Shown: piece after piece, positions 1 through 7,572 of the stretch
Layout of the letters: each line of letters begins with the position of its first letter
Position numbering within the stretch: position 1 is the stretch's first letter
Assembly: GCA_040756415.1 (NCBI GenBank)
Contig: JBFLYZ010000067.1
Location: 1 to 18,271 of the forward strand
Direction: 5' to 3'
Length of the DNA: 18,271 nt
DNA from: JBFLYZ01 sp040756415
GTDB lineage: Bacteria > Bacteroidota > Bacteroidia > JADZBD01
The notes under the pieces: model-generated
The model's database searches: none
Seen by the model: the letters and a program-made list of their open reading frames with translations, nothing else
What the model was told of the DNA's origin: nothing
Position numbers and translations under genes: made by a program

Positions 1-956
1 AGCCTTATTTCATTGACAGGATCAGCGGTTTCATAGAGAACAAGGTGCTGGCGGAATCCGAGCGGGAGTTCAACCAGAGCGTGCTTTACGGGCAGGATAC
101 CGATGTGCTTCGCATCATCAGCGAGGCCAGGCGCTTTCCCATGATGAGCGAACGCATGGTGGTGATCGTCAAGGAGGCCCAGAACATCCGCAACCTGGCC
201 AAGGACGATGAAGGAGGAAAGTCCAAGCCGCCCCTGCTGGCATACCTGGACAACCCCCAGCCCACCACGCTGCTGGTGTTCTGCTACAAGAACAAGACCC
301 TCGACAAGCGCACCTCGCTGGCCAAGGCCCTCGACAAAAAAGCGGTGCTGTTCGAATCCAAAAAACTGTATGACGATAAGATACCCGATTGGGTGATATC
401 CTATCTTAAGGAACGCAAATACAGCATCCATCCGCGCGCGGCCCTGCTCATTGCCGAATCGCTGGGCAACGACCTGGGTAAGGTGGCCAATGAGCTGGAT
501 AAGCTGATGCTGAACATTGCGCGTGAAACGGAGATCAGCGAGGACCACGTGCATCGTTTCATCGGCATCAGCAAGGAATACAATGTGTTCGAGCTGCAGA
601 ACGCGCTGGGCCGCAAGGATGTGCTGAAGGCCAACCGCATTGTGAATTACTTCGCTGCCAATCCCAAGGATAATCCGTTCGTGGTAACGATATCGAACCT
701 GTTCGGGTTCTACAATAAGCTGCTGACCTTCCACATGCTCAAGGATAAATCGCGGCAAAGCGTGGCGGCCGCGCTGAAAGTGAATCCTTTTTTTGTGGGC
801 GACTACGAGAGGGCGGCCAGGAACTATTCGGCCGGAAAGGTCATCCGCGTTATTTCCGACCTGCGGGAGTACGACCTCCGCTCCAAGGGCTTCGAGAACG
901 TATCAACCACCGAGGGAGAGCTGCTGAAGGAGCTTGTGTTCAGGATCCTGCACTGA
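1..956 (+). CDS. holA: DNA polymerase III subunit delta, 5'-truncated by the window edge
   Basis: This is the clamp-loader delta subunit, which opens the beta sliding clamp during replication. The reading frame is open from base 3 (first residues PYFIDRISGF) with no start codon in view, so the gene begins before the window. About 317 residues are visible and roughly 20-25 are probably missing. A GTG at 45 is in frame but internal. Family hallmarks seen are FNQSVLYGQDTD, then RFPMMSERMVVIVKEAQ, the LLVFCYKNKTLDKR strand, the LFESKKLYDDKIPDWV segment and the AESLGNDLGKVANELDKL helix, followed by an all-helical C-terminal collar region. The stop TGA at 954-956 lies 3 bp from the stop of the convergent CLC gene, and no terminator is visible between them. 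Identification rests on recalled family features; no search was run. Confidence 0.93.
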   Translation, partial: PYFIDRISGFIENKVLAESEREFNQSVLYGQDTDVLRIISEARRFPMMSERMVVIVKEAQNIRNLAKDDEGGKSKPPLLAYLDNPQPTTLLVFCYKNKTLDKRTSLAKALDKKAVLFESKKLYDDKIPDWVISYLKERKYSIHPRAALLIAESLGNDLGKVANELDKLMLNIARETEISEDHVHRFIGISKEYNVFELQNALGRKDVLKANRIVNYFAANPKDNPFVVTISNLFGFYNKLLTFHMLKDKSRQSVAAALKVNPFFVGDYERAARNYSAGKVIRVISDLREYDLRSKGFENVSTTEGELLKELVFRILH

Positions 957-959
957 AGC

Positions 960-2738
960 TCAGGAATAGGACTGCTTCGATTCTTTTATGAGGAGGTTGC
1001 GGTAGCGGGTGAAGATGGTAGACTTTGATACAAAGCCGATATACCTGGTCTCCTCGGTCACCGGCAGGTTCCATGCACTATAGCTGTCAAACTTCTTCAT
1101 TACATCGTACATTTCTTCGTTCGCATCGATCACGCAGGGAGGCTGCATCATCAGGTCCCTGACATAAACGGTCGTATATTGTTCATGATGGAACATGATC
1201 TCCCTTATATTATCGAGCAATACCACCCCCTGTAAGCGCCCCTTTTCGTCCAATACCGGGAAGATGTTTCTTTTCGAGCGGGCGATGGTATCCACCAGCA
1301 TGCCTAAGGTATCCTCCGGCCTTACTGCCACGAAATCGGTTTCCAGGATACTGCGCAGCTTGATCCTGTTGAGCACGGCCCGGTCACGATCCCGTTTGTG
1401 CAGGCCTTTCTGAACCAGCTTTCGCATATAGATGGAATAGGGCTCGAAATAGCGGCTGATAAGGTAAGAGAGCGAGCTAACGATCATGAGCGGTACGAAA
1501 AGTGCATAGCCCCCCGTGATCTCCGCGATCAGGAATATCGCAGTAAGAGGAGCGTGAACCACTCCGCTTAAGGCACCCGCCATGGCCGCTACAATAAAGT
1601 TGGCCTCCGTAAGCTTGATAATGCCCAGCAGGTTGATGGTATGGGCGAATACAAAGCCGGTCATAGCCCCGATGAACAGCGAGGGAGCGAAGATCCCGCC
1701 ATTGCCTCCGGCACCGATGGTCACTGACGTGGCGATGACTTTGACCAGGATGATGATCGCGCCTATCAGTACAATGAGCCAACTGCTGTCAGCCATGCCG
1801 GTGAAGGGGCTGTTCTCCAGCAGTACTGTATAAGAAGAAGCAAGAAGGTTCTCGATGGTATAATAGCCTTCACCGTAAAGAGACGGAAGTATGAAGATCA
1901 TAAATCCAAGCAGGACGCCACCCGCCAGTGCCCTGACATAGGGATTTTGTTTATTCCGGAAAAGACCTTCCGTAAAGATCGACATGCGGGTGGTATAGAC
2001 CGAGATCAATCCCATGAGCAGGCCCAGAAGGATATAGAACGGGATCGCGTTCATTTGCCAGCCTTTCGTGATCAGGAAGAAAAGCTGGCCGCTGTACAGG
2101 AAATGAGAAAGAACGGCCGCTGTCGCGGATGAGATAAGCAGCGGGATAAAGGCGGGTATGGTAAATTCATACAGGATCACTTCAACCGCGAACAGCACGC
2201 CCGCTATCGGGCTGTTGAATATCGCGGAAATGCCGGCCGCCACGCCACAAGCCAGCATCAGGGTACGTTCGCGGTAGTTCATCTTCAGGTCCCTGGCGGT
2301 GTTTGAGCCGATTGCGGCACCGGTAACAACAATGGGCGCTTCCAACCCGGCCGAACCTCCAAAGCCCACCGTAAGCGCTCCGGATATCATGTGGGAATAG
2401 GTTTTATCGCGCTCTACATTGCTGGATCGCTTGGCTACCGACACCAGTATATTGGCCACACCCCTTCCCAGTTTTCCCCTGCGAAAGCGCTGCACATAAT
2501 AGACGGTAAGCAGAATACCGATCAGCGGGAAGATGAAAAGCAGGAAATTGAACGAGGCGTCTTCCAGGATCCATTTTAAAAAAAGCTGGATGTAATGCAC
2601 GAGTGTCTTCAGCACGATCGCTGCCAGCCCCGCAACAATCCCTACCACAATGGCGGCAAGAATAAGGAATGTCCGGTCGTTAATATGGCGGGTTCGCCAG
2701 AGATTAACTCGATCTAAGAATTCATGGAATGCCGTCAT
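960..2738 (-). CDS. CLC-family chloride channel/transporter with C-terminal CBS pair
   Basis: This 592-residue inner-membrane anion channel or exchanger has hydrophobic helices over residues about 24-435. CLC signatures are GSAGLEAP at 128-135 (the GxEGP motif, gating glutamate E133), FNSPIAGVLFAVEV at 174-187, and GAGGNGGIFAPSLF at 342-355 (the GxFxP filter motif). Two CBS domains follow at about 461-515 and 526-580; in this family they usually sense adenine nucleotides or regulate gating. Two positions differ from the E. coli exchanger: the internal proton glutamate (E203) aligns with V187, and the GSGIP anion motif appears as GRGVA at 91-95. Both point to a channel-like or altered transport mode, but this is inference. 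The start at 2738 is the first Met before the first helix. There is no clear Shine-Dalgarno sequence. The gene converges with holA. Confidence 0.92.
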   Translation of the reverse strand: MTAFHEFLDRVNLWRTRHINDRTFLILAAIVVGIVAGLAAIVLKTLVHYIQLFLKWILEDASFNFLLFIFPLIGILLTVYYVQRFRRGKLGRGVANILVSVAKRSSNVERDKTYSHMISGALTVGFGGSAGLEAPIVVTGAAIGSNTARDLKMNYRERTLMLACGVAAGISAIFNSPIAGVLFAVEVILYEFTIPAFIPLLISSATAAVLSHFLYSGQLFFLITKGWQMNAIPFYILLGLLMGLISVYTTRMSIFTEGLFRNKQNPYVRALAGGVLLGFMIFILPSLYGEGYYTIENLLASSYTVLLENSPFTGMADSSWLIVLIGAIIILVKVIATSVTIGAGGNGGIFAPSLFIGAMTGFVFAHTINLLGIIKLTEANFIVAAMAGALSGVVHAPLTAIFLIAEITGGYALFVPLMIVSSLSYLISRYFEPYSIYMRKLVQKGLHKRDRDRAVLNRIKLRSILETDFVAVRPEDTLGMLVDTIARSKRNIFPVLDEKGRLQGVVLLDNIREIMFHHEQYTTVYVRDLMMQPPCVIDANEEMYDVMKKFDSYSAWNLPVTEETRYIGFVSKSTIFTRYRNLLIKESKQSYS

Positions 2739-2774
2739 TGCCGGGAATAAAAGTACGGCATTTTGAAGGAACAG

Positions 2775-2792
2775 CGTTGACGGATGTCAACG
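2775..2792. promoter_or_regulatory. Inverted repeat upstream of the CLC gene, possible operator
   Basis: A perfect 7-bp inverted repeat, CGTTGAC-GGAT-GTCAACG, sits 36 bp upstream of the CLC start codon. A TACTTTTA element, one base off the Bacteroidota -7 consensus TAnnTTTG, lies between it and the start at about 2747-2754, but I found no well-spaced TTTG partner. The dyad could be a regulator binding site or a chance hairpin. It is not followed by a T-run on either strand, so it is unlikely to be a terminator. Confidence 0.3.
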
Positions 2793-2831
2793 TTCGGCAG
2801 CAGGCATGACAACTTTTTTTACAGTAAAGAA

Positions 2832-2862
2832 AAAAGCCCCCTGCAGATTGCAGGGGGCTTTT
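2832..2862 (-). terminator. Intrinsic terminator of the type A surface-protein gene
   Basis: A perfect 10-bp GC-rich stem (GCCCCCTGCA at 2836-2845 with TGCAGGGGGC at 2849-2858) has a 3-base loop. It is flanked by A-run and T-run bases that extend the pairing. Read on the minus strand it lies 20 bp past the stop codon of the gene ending at 2883 and is followed by a T-rich tract (TTTTTTCTTT). The short T-run on the other side might let it also work weakly on the plus strand. Confidence 0.88.
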
Positions 2863-2882
2863 CGCTTCTATGTGCGGCTCGT

Positions 2883-5800
2883 TCAGAATACGATCACCTT
2901 CTTGACCGACTGGTGCTTGCCGTTGCTTACGGTCAGGAGGTACACGCCCTTACCTGCAGTCATCAGGTCGATCTTGCGCGCGTAATTGCCGGCAAAGTTC
3001 TCTACCTTATCCTCGTACACCACCTCACCTATGGTATTGGTCACGGTAACGGTGTAGTTGTCGGTGTTATCAGCAGTGAAGTTCACCTCGAAGGAGCCGT
3101 TGTTCGGGTTGGGATATACCGAGAAGCTGCCTTCGGCAAACAGTCCTTCCATGCCGGTGCAGGTGATCACGGTTCCGGTTACGGGGGTCCTGTTGGTGTT
3201 GCACACGATGTTGGTGTACTGCCAGTTGTAGAAGTAGTAATAGTAGCCCGGGGTTCCCGCGTTACTGTTGGTGATGTTCACGCTGGGCGAAGTATAGGGA
3301 TATACCGCACCGGCCGAATTCCTCCACAGGTCAACCAGTCCGCGGCACTTGATGAAGTAAGTGCCCGGGTATAGGGTAAAGTTCAGGTCGATTGCGATGG
3401 GAATGGTGGGATTCTGGAAAATGTATATCGTAGTATCGGCATAGGTATTGCCCATGGCATCGATCACTTCGATGGTGCGGTTACCATCCGAGTTGCAGTA
3501 CACATCTACGGTGTTCAGCACGATGGGGCTCAGCACATCGAAGTACAGTCCGCGTATATCGTTAGCGGTGAACATGGCGCCCGTACCCATGGAGTTGTTG
3601 GTAGGCCCTACGCTTCCGGGGCTGCCGGTGGGGAAGGATTCATCAACATACCATGTAGTTGTGGCGGTAATGTTCGGGTTATAGGTCGTACCGGTATTGA
3701 CGATGCTGCCACCGCCCGGTGCGTTCCACCAGCGTACGGTTCCCGGCTGGGAAGGCGTAGCGGTGAGGTTAACGATACCTCCGGGGGCGCACACCTGGTC
3801 GCCAGTTGTGGTAGGCGCGGTGGGTCCGCTGGCAATAACGATGTAGCCGGTCACGGTCTTGGTGTCGCTTCCGTTACCGTTGGTCACGGTAAGGGTTACG
3901 GTGTAGGTGCCCGAAGCGCTGTATGATACTACCGGGTTCTGCGCGGTAGAGGTAGAAGGTGTTCCGCCCGGGAAGCTCCAGTTCCATGAAGTGGGTTGTC
4001 CGGCAGACCAGTCGGTGAATGTGATGGAAGCACCGGGGCATGCGTTGGTGGCGCTGGCACCGAAGTTGGCGACAGGCGCGTAGCTGCCCGGAACATAATA
4101 AGGTGACTCCCACATGCCGCGGCCGTATGTAGAGCAGCGCAGCTTGCTGCCAGCAGCGTAATCCTCTATCTGCGTCACAACTACATTGGGAAGACCGGTA
4201 GAAAAGGGCTGCCATACGTTCATCGTAGCGTCCTTATAGAACACACCGCAATCGGTACCGATGTACAGCCCGTTGTTGGAGCCGGCCTGGTACAGGATGC
4301 AGTTGACGGGGATATTGGGAAGAGAGGCTGAAAGGTTGGTCCAGCTTGCTCCCTGGTTGGTAGTTTGGAATACCTTATCGGTATTGGTAAATCCGGAGTA
4401 GGTGATCCATGCCCGGTTCACATCGGTATTGTGGCAGGCAATGTAAGAGATGTTTCCCGGGGGAATATTGGTGATCTGGGTCCAGGTAGTTCCGTTATTG
4501 GTGGTCAGGTAAAGGCTGGAGCCTTTCGATACCCATATTACGTTGGTATTGGCGGGAGATATGGCGAACTGGTTCACGGTCTCGGTGCTCAGGCCGGGAA
4601 GCGTTCCCAGCGCGGTCCATGACACGCCACCATTGGTGCTCCTGAACAGGTTCTGGAATCCGCAGTAGATCGTACTGCCTGTAGTCGGGCTTTCTTTCCA
4701 GGGAGTTACCCAAGCCCCTGTTCCCGGAGGGGTAGCGCAGGGGCTGAAGCTGGCGCCTCCATTCGTGGAGCGGTTCATGGCACCGTTGTAATACTCTGCC
4801 CACATGTTGTTGTTATTCGTGCGGCTGATGAAACACAGCATTCCGTCACCGCCCATGGAGATGGACCAGGTACCGTTGTAGCGGTTGGTGCCGTTATCCT
4901 GCCAGCCGGTGATCAGCAGGTTGTTGGTGGTTGCCGACTGACCGAAGCCATACATCTGGGATATCGCCAGGTTGTTGTTCAGGTTGGTGAATGAAGTGCC
5001 GTTGTTGGTGGTGCGGTAAATACCGCCATCGCTGGCCACATAAGCGGTAGTGCCGCTGGTGTAAACGATATCATGGTAATCCACGTGAGTGGTAGTGCCG
5101 ATAGTTGTCCAACTGGTTCCGCCATTGATCGATTTCAGGAATTGGGTCTGTCCGGCCAGCATTACCTCCAGTGCGTTGGTAGGATTTGCTGCAATGGCCA
5201 GGTCATACCAGCCCTGGTTGCCTATATTGGGCGTGTTGGTGCTGAGGGTGGTGAAACTGGTTCCGCCATTGGTGGAGCGGTATACCCCATACATATCGTA
5301 GGTAGTGGCTTTCATGGCCACGAGATAGATACGCTGGGGGTCGGCTGCGGTAACGGCAATGGCCATACGCTGCAGGAGCGTTGCGCTGGGCAGGCCGGCC
5401 GTGATCTGGGTCCAACTGGCTCCGTTGTTGGTCGTGCGGTAGAACGAGGTGCCGCAGGCGTACATGGTGGTGGGGGTGCCGGGCATGAACTCCATATCCT
5501 TGAAGGATCCCTGCTGCACGTTGGTCCAGGTGGCGCCAGCATCCGTACTGCGGTAAATGCCCGCAGAGGTGGCGGCTACGATGTTGTTGCCGTTATTGGG
5601 ATCGACCAGGATCTTGCTGATCTGCTTGTATTGTCCCATGCCGAACACCAGTCCGGTGGTGCTCCAGGTAACGCCTCCATCGGTGGATTTCAATATACCC
5701 ACAGAGTAGTTGTCGCCAGCGTCACCGTCACCCGTTGCCATATACATGATATTGGGGTTCACCGGGTCGAAGGCCACATCGGTGCACCCGATCACCTGGG

Positions 5801-6329
5801 GAAGATTATCCGTATTGGTGCTCCAGGTCTGTCCGCCATCGGTAGATACCCAAAGGCCTCCTGAGGGAGATCCTACAAATATGGTATTGGGATTGGTAGG
5901 GTGCAGGCGCACGAAATTGAGGCGTCCGGCACCGGCCAGCGTGCTGGTATTGCTGGGACCGATAAAGGTCCAGTTACCGGCCTGGAAGGCTCCGTAATTG
6001 TCATCATACTTTTGCATTTCCTGCCATACCTGGCCGGGGTTAAAGCGTTCTCCGTTAGGTCCTACGCGGGGTGCCTGGAACCATTCCCAGCGCTTATACT
6101 GCTTGAAGCCGGGCACTTTCACCTCGCCACGCTCGTTAACAGGTGCGTTCGGAGATTGTTCCAGCTCCTGCTTCTTGGCGGTATAATAGATGTTGAACGC
6201 TTTCTGAACGTCATAGAAGTTCACGGTAGGGTCCTGCATCATTTGTACCCAATCCTGTGTCTGGGCAAATAGGGATCCGCACAGGAGGAGAGCGGTCAGC
6301 ATGGCAAAAAATGAATAGACTTTTTTCAT
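2883..6329 (-). CDS. Secreted Asp-box (sortilin/BNR-like) propeller protein with PKD and Ig-like domains and T9SS type A sorting domain
   Basis: This large 1148-residue protein is exported by Sec and then by T9SS. A signal peptide covers residues 1-22 (MKKVYSFFAMLTALLLCGSLFA). Next comes a conserved Bacteroidota N-terminal segment with the FKQYKRWEWFQAPR motif. Eleven Asp-box motifs follow at about 162, 215, 261, 299, 352, 400, 440, 521, 564, 609 and 656 (such as STDGGQTW, TTNNGTSF, STNGGVSW), indicating one or two beta-propellers of the sortilin/VPS10 or BNR type. The closing motif STYGRGMW is at 733-740. A PKD domain spans about 752-833 and an Ig-like domain about 836-897. A jelly-roll-like stretch lies at about 905-1045. 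The type A sorting domain is at about 1069-1148 (FSVYPNPNNGSFEV to KKVIVF). No catalytic motif was recognised, so it could be an adhesin, a binding protein or an enzyme. It is probably a single-gene transcript. Confidence 0.9.
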   Translation of the reverse strand: MKKVYSFFAMLTALLLCGSLFAQTQDWVQMMQDPTVNFYDVQKAFNIYYTAKKQELEQSPNAPVNERGEVKVPGFKQYKRWEWFQAPRVGPNGERFNPGQVWQEMQKYDDNYGAFQAGNWTFIGPSNTSTLAGAGRLNFVRLHPTNPNTIFVGSPSGGLWVSTDGGQTWSTNTDNLPQVIGCTDVAFDPVNPNIMYMATGDGDAGDNYSVGILKSTDGGVTWSTTGLVFGMGQYKQISKILVDPNNGNNIVAATSAGIYRSTDAGATWTNVQQGSFKDMEFMPGTPTTMYACGTSFYRTTNNGASWTQITAGLPSATLLQRMAIAVTAADPQRIYLVAMKATTYDMYGVYRSTNGGTSFTTLSTNTPNIGNQGWYDLAIAANPTNALEVMLAGQTQFLKSINGGTSWTTIGTTTHVDYHDIVYTSGTTAYVASDGGIYRTTNNGTSFTNLNNNLAISQMYGFGQSATTNNLLITGWQDNGTNRYNGTWSISMGGDGMLCFISRTNNNNMWAEYYNGAMNRSTNGGASFSPCATPPGTGAWVTPWKESPTTGSTIYCGFQNLFRSTNGGVSWTALGTLPGLSTETVNQFAISPANTNVIWVSKGSSLYLTTNNGTTWTQITNIPPGNISYIACHNTDVNRAWITYSGFTNTDKVFQTTNQGASWTNLSASLPNIPVNCILYQAGSNNGLYIGTDCGVFYKDATMNVWQPFSTGLPNVVVTQIEDYAAGSKLRCSTYGRGMWESPYYVPGSYAPVANFGASATNACPGASITFTDWSAGQPTSWNWSFPGGTPSTSTAQNPVVSYSASGTYTVTLTVTNGNGSDTKTVTGYIVIASGPTAPTTTGDQVCAPGGIVNLTATPSQPGTVRWWNAPGGGSIVNTGTTYNPNITATTTWYVDESFPTGSPGSVGPTNNSMGTGAMFTANDIRGLYFDVLSPIVLNTVDVYCNSDGNRTIEVIDAMGNTYADTTIYIFQNPTIPIAIDLNFTLYPGTYFIKCRGLVDLWRNSAGAVYPYTSPSVNITNSNAGTPGYYYYFYNWQYTNIVCNTNRTPVTGTVITCTGMEGLFAEGSFSVYPNPNNGSFEVNFTADNTDNYTVTVTNTIGEVVYEDKVENFAGNYARKIDLMTAGKGVYLLTVSNGKHQSVKKVIVF

Positions 6330-6372
6330 GAGAACACGTTTTGGTTAATAGGTCTTTTTTTTAATGGAAGGG

Positions 6373-6404
6373 TAAAAGTAATGTTTGAAAGCCGCAAAAG
6401 CAAA
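6373..6404 (-). promoter_or_regulatory. Candidate promoter of the type A surface-protein gene
   Basis: On the minus strand a TTTG (-33 element, plus-strand CAAA at 6401-6404) is followed after 20 bp by TACTTTTA (plus-strand 6373-6380), which matches the Bacteroidota -7 consensus TAnnTTTG except for the last base. The element ends 43 bp upstream of the start at 6329, leaving a plausible 5' leader of about 35 bases. Confidence 0.5.
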
Positions 6405-6440
6405 TTTTCAAGTGCTTTTTTATCAGGCCTTTAAATAGGC

Positions 6441-6501
6441 CAAGAGCCATCCGGCAGGACGGCTCTTGACTGGTAATCACCGGTTTCGGGCAGAAAACCG
6501 G
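6441..6501 (-). terminator. Tandem hairpins downstream of the PorP/SprF gene
   Basis: Two inverted repeats directly follow the PorP/SprF stop on the minus strand. The first (6480-6486 with 6495-6501) is a 7-bp CCGGTTT/AAACCGG stem with an 8-base loop. The second (6441-6452 with 6457-6468) is a 12-bp stem with one mismatch, built on CAAGAGCC, with a 4-base loop. No immediate T-run follows, the nearest being more than 20 bp on. This may be a weak terminator or a 3' stabilising structure that ends the adhesin-PorP transcript. Confidence 0.45.
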
Positions 6502-6507
6502 GATAGC

Positions 6508-7539
6508 TTATTTGAAGCGGGCAGAAGATTTGAACACATAATCGCTTGGGCTGATAAAGCGCAGGGCGATCTCGAAACCGCCTTTATAGTCACTGGCATT
6601 CTTCAGCGTAGAGGTATTTACGTCATAGCTTATGCCTATTGCGTACTGGCCGATCTCGAGCATCATGGCCAGGATCAGCGCGTCCTTATTACGGTAAAAG
6701 GCGCCCAGCGAGAGGAACTGTCCTTTAACATAGCCGGTGTATTTGCTGTCTTCTTTGATCATGTATTTAAGCATACCGCCAAAGATGAGTTCGCGCGCGG
6801 GACCCTGCATGGCGTACATGAACGAAGGAACGATATCGAGCGGGGTATTCTTGATGCCGATCAGCAGGCCGCCATTGACGAGGTATTTCATATCCATTTT
6901 CTCGGCCGAACCCAGGAAGGAGAGCTTGGGGCGATTGAGGTGATGGAGCGAAAAACCGATGTTGAACTTAAAGGCATCGTTCGAGCGGATGTACATCTCG
7001 CCCTGCCCGAAGGAATAAGCAAGGCCTATTCCGGCATCGGGATAGGTATACCTGGTCTGCGCGAAAACTTCTCCCGATGCCAGGTTGGGGTCATAGGCAG
7101 ATCCGTTATACTGGCTTTCCCATTTAAGAACCCCCGGGTTCACGCTGCGCTGCGCGAAGCCGATGTACAAACCACCGCTGAGCTTGTTGCGCTCGTTGAG
7201 CGGTATGTGTCCGGCCAGGTTGATATTGCCCTGCAGGGTGGAAAGCGAAGCGTCACCGGCCTTATCCGAATAAAAGTTCAGCCCATAGGCGAACTTTTCT
7301 TTCTTATTGCGCAATTCAGCGCTTGCGCCAAAGGTGCTGTAAGGCGATGCCACCGTTTTCCACTGGTTGCGGTAGTTCAATACGCCTTTGATATCGGTGG
7401 TAACGCCCGTCATGGCGGGGTTGAGCAGGCTTTGCGTTTCGCTGAACTGCGAGAAATGTATGTCCTGCGAATAGGAAACGGCCGGCAACAGGCAGCAGGC
7501 GGTCAGAACAGGCAGAAATGCTTTTATCTTGTTTTTCAT
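6508..7539 (-). CDS. PorP/SprF family type IX secretion system membrane protein
   Basis: This 343-residue outer-membrane beta-barrel protein is predicted to help T9SS export or surface attachment of a partner cargo. It has a signal peptide (residues 1-24, ending AVSYSQ). The diagnostic N-terminal motif is DIHFSQFSETQSLLNPAMTG at 26-45, followed by the YRNQW motif at 56-60. The rest consists of alternating beta-strand segments, for example KFAYGLNFYSDKAG and KLSGGLYIGF, and the length is typical of the family. Its start lies 33 bp after the stop of the SprB-repeat adhesin on the same strand, with no promoter or terminator visible between, so the two are probably co-transcribed. In Flavobacterium johnsoniae, SprF is needed for SprB secretion, and SprF-like proteins are commonly encoded beside type B sorting-domain proteins. 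I infer that this one serves the adjacent adhesin. Confidence 0.93.
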   Translation of the reverse strand: MKNKIKAFLPVLTACCLLPAVSYSQDIHFSQFSETQSLLNPAMTGVTTDIKGVLNYRNQWKTVASPYSTFGASAELRNKKEKFAYGLNFYSDKAGDASLSTLQGNINLAGHIPLNERNKLSGGLYIGFAQRSVNPGVLKWESQYNGSAYDPNLASGEVFAQTRYTYPDAGIGLAYSFGQGEMYIRSNDAFKFNIGFSLHHLNRPKLSFLGSAEKMDMKYLVNGGLLIGIKNTPLDIVPSFMYAMQGPARELIFGGMLKYMIKEDSKYTGYVKGQFLSLGAFYRNKDALILAMMLEIGQYAIGISYDVNTSTLKNASDYKGGFEIALRFISPSDYVFKSSARFK

Positions 7540-7572
7540 GATCTTGTTTCTTTGCGGTTGGTTTTGATTTTA

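Noticed and set aside
5073..5864. 263-residue plus-strand open frame inside the Asp-box protein gene
   Set aside because: It is Gly/Val/His-rich and periodic because it mirrors the coding repeats on the other strand.
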